From Pipra filicauda (lineage: Eukaryota > Chordata > Aves > Passeriformes > Pipridae): DNA of 64,000 bases. The position numbers and the translations under genes are program-made. The notes beneath the pieces are model-generated. The model worked only from the letters and a program-made list of their open reading frames with translations, was not told the DNA's origin and did no database searches. The stretch is taken from assembly GCF_003945595.2 (NCBI RefSeq), contig NW_024104376.1, forward strand, positions 3,224,001-3,288,000, read 5' to 3'. Below, one piece after another: positions 62,608 to 64,000 of the stretch. Position 1 is the first letter of the stretch. Each line of letters begins with the position of its first letter.

Positions 62608-64000
62608 GGTTACTGTGTGAGCCTTTATCTCTTCTCATAAACCATCATGCACAGCTCTTGTTTTCGTATGTATTACAAGTTATACACAGTGTCCCTCTTT
62701 GAACAGAAATCTCATTAGCAGGGAGCAAAACAGGCTACACAAACATAAAGGGGGAGAAGAAACAGAAAGACAAAGAAACAAATCCACACATATGGATCAC
62801 AGTCTGCTGTGATTTCTTGATATTTGCTAATTCCCAACAGAATGCTCCCTCTCCACAAGACCACGTAACCACTGCTATACTTCTCCCCTGTGCTGACTTT
62901 CCATCAGTATAGGATGAGGTTTTCTGTAGAGTCTGTTACAAGCATAAAACAGTTGGGATTCTCTGGGATGCAAAGAGTAAAACTCATTATAAAATGGGAG
63001 GCATTGACTTGAGTGCTGAAGCACTTATTAATGACCTGATTCAGATCTAAAGAATCTCTCCAACAAAGGAGGCTCTTCTGCCAGTGAAACACAATTTGAG
63101 ACTCATAGCTTGTATACACAGGGAAAATTACCAGCATAATTATGCCAGTATAATTATACTAGTTTAGCTGCACCAATAAAATTCTCCCTCTATGGACACT
63201 GCTGTCCCAATGTAAAAATACTTCAATTCTGTGAAGCTCATCCAGACATAATTTAAATCAGGACATTTATCCTAAGATAAGAAGAGAATGGGAAGTTTAA
63301 CTGGCAGTATATGCTGGGACAGCTATACCAGTGTAGTTAGCCATTTCCATATAGGCAGCTTTCAGTTGTTCACAGGAGTGTGAGATTTTGTCTTGATGAA
63401 AGCTTCGAGTTTAAGTGTTTTCACATTGCTTCATCTACTGAAGTCAGAATAAATAATTATAAAAGAGAATCAGCTCAGTAATAGGATCTGATAAGCATAT
63501 ATCTCTGCTCAGCAAATTGCTGTGCTTGGCTCATTAAGATTAACCACCCTGCAGACAAAGAAGTCAAGTCACAGCTTCTAAGGATGCAGTGCCAGATGGA
63601 AGTTACTATTCAAAAAATGTCTCAGGAGATGTTTTGGCATCTGTTACTGAAGAATGTTATTGGTAAAACCTTAAGAACCAGCCCTAAAAAGGGGCAGACA
63701 GATGCTGGTGAAGCTTTTGTGAGGGTCTCACAAAAAAATTCTAGAAGTTCATGTTTTTTAGCTGAGCTGTTACATCTCAAATGCATGGATTATACAGACC
63801 CATAGCCTGATGAAAATCTCTTTACCTGGATCTTCATGAGAAAAGCCTTTAAAGTGTTGCCATTAAAGCTTTGTTGGCTCAACTCTTCCCTGTGGTTAGT
63901 CAGAGAGACTCACAGCTCTTTAAGATCAATCATGTTAGGAATTTTATTAGTAACTGGGAATCACTCCTGCATTGTATAAAAGAAATAAGCAGGAATGATA
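62608..64000. other. Non-coding stretch at the window end
   Basis: Apart from the MITE-like element at 63100-63365 nothing was recognised. The 73-codon plus ORF at 63584-63805 has no recognisable features. Confidence 0.5.
63100..63365. mobile_element. Palindromic MITE-like DNA element (ancient)
   Basis: Left part 'accagcataattatgccagt' 'ataattatactagtttagct' and 'gcaccaataaaattctccct' 'ctatggacactg' matches an amniote element known to me from turtles, with strings of 'ccagtataattatactagtgtagc' and '...tagtgtagacactg'. The right part ('aactggcagtatatgctggg', 'acagctataccagtgtagtt') is a diverged inverted copy of the left. This gives a long imperfect inverted repeat of about 60 bp per arm, as in non-autonomous DNA transposons. 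Superfamily not determined. Confidence 0.45.

Noticed and set aside
1..64000. CRISPR arrays, operons, tRNA and rRNA genes
   Set aside because: No regularly spaced identical repeats, no clustered long ORFs, and no tRNA A/B-box or rRNA-like sequence was seen on either strand by reading.

Overview
This window looks like AT-rich, non-coding nuclear DNA from a bird. The evidence is repeat content: at least eight CR1 LINE fragments in both orientations, several ending in the typical avian CR1 3' end (a 'ttccaactca...attctatgattct' type terminus), and two LTR-like segments of types I recognise from neoavian endogenous retroviruses (one opening 'tgtggtgggttgaccctg', the other 'tgtcatggtttgag'). Ancient amniote elements (MIR/L2/L3-like, and a palindromic MITE-like element) also fit a bird. 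No bacterial-style operon, tRNA, rRNA or CRISPR array was seen, and no host gene could be recognised with certainty. Most open frames are short chance ORFs or cross repeats.

Layout: 1-7990 is unique sequence with one striking perfect 19-bp inverted repeat (5645-5686). 8000-8390 holds the 3' end of a non-CR1, endonuclease/reverse-transcriptase type LINE whose C-terminal frame is still open and ends in a C2HC zinc knuckle, followed by a short hairpin and tail. 12730-13790 is an old CR1 (minus). 14745-15920 is a three-layer cluster: CR1 (minus), ERV LTR piece, CR1 reverse-transcriptase piece (plus). 21489-21960 is CR1 (minus). 27900-29050 is a long pyrimidine-rich block. 29658-29717 is a CR1 tip (plus). 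32430-37370 carries scattered ancient L3/MIR-like pieces. 38450-39415 is the largest young CR1 (minus), with a damaged polymerase motif. 46090-47890 has more MIR/L2-like pieces. 48740-50531 has two plus-strand CR1 copies. 52133 to about 52790 is a second LTR-like segment. 58574-62607 contains a repeated coding-like segment on the minus strand. 61860-62277 is a degraded CR1, and 63100-63365 is a palindromic MITE-like element.

The most unusual signal is the pair of segments at 58574-58621 and 62545-62592. They share 45 identical bases (exactly 15 codons on the minus strand). Their flanks differ in a codon-like way: synonymous or conservative changes and an in-frame 6-base indel. The right copy sits in a 67-codon ORF with a good start context and a GTAAGT donor-like site. 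This may be a duplicated exon of an unrecognised minus-strand gene, or an uncharacterised dispersed repeat. Runners-up are the intact C2HC-ended retrotransposon C-terminus at 8000-8390 and the perfect hairpin at 5645-5686. I cannot demonstrate a new biological system here; the exon pair is the best candidate for follow-up.
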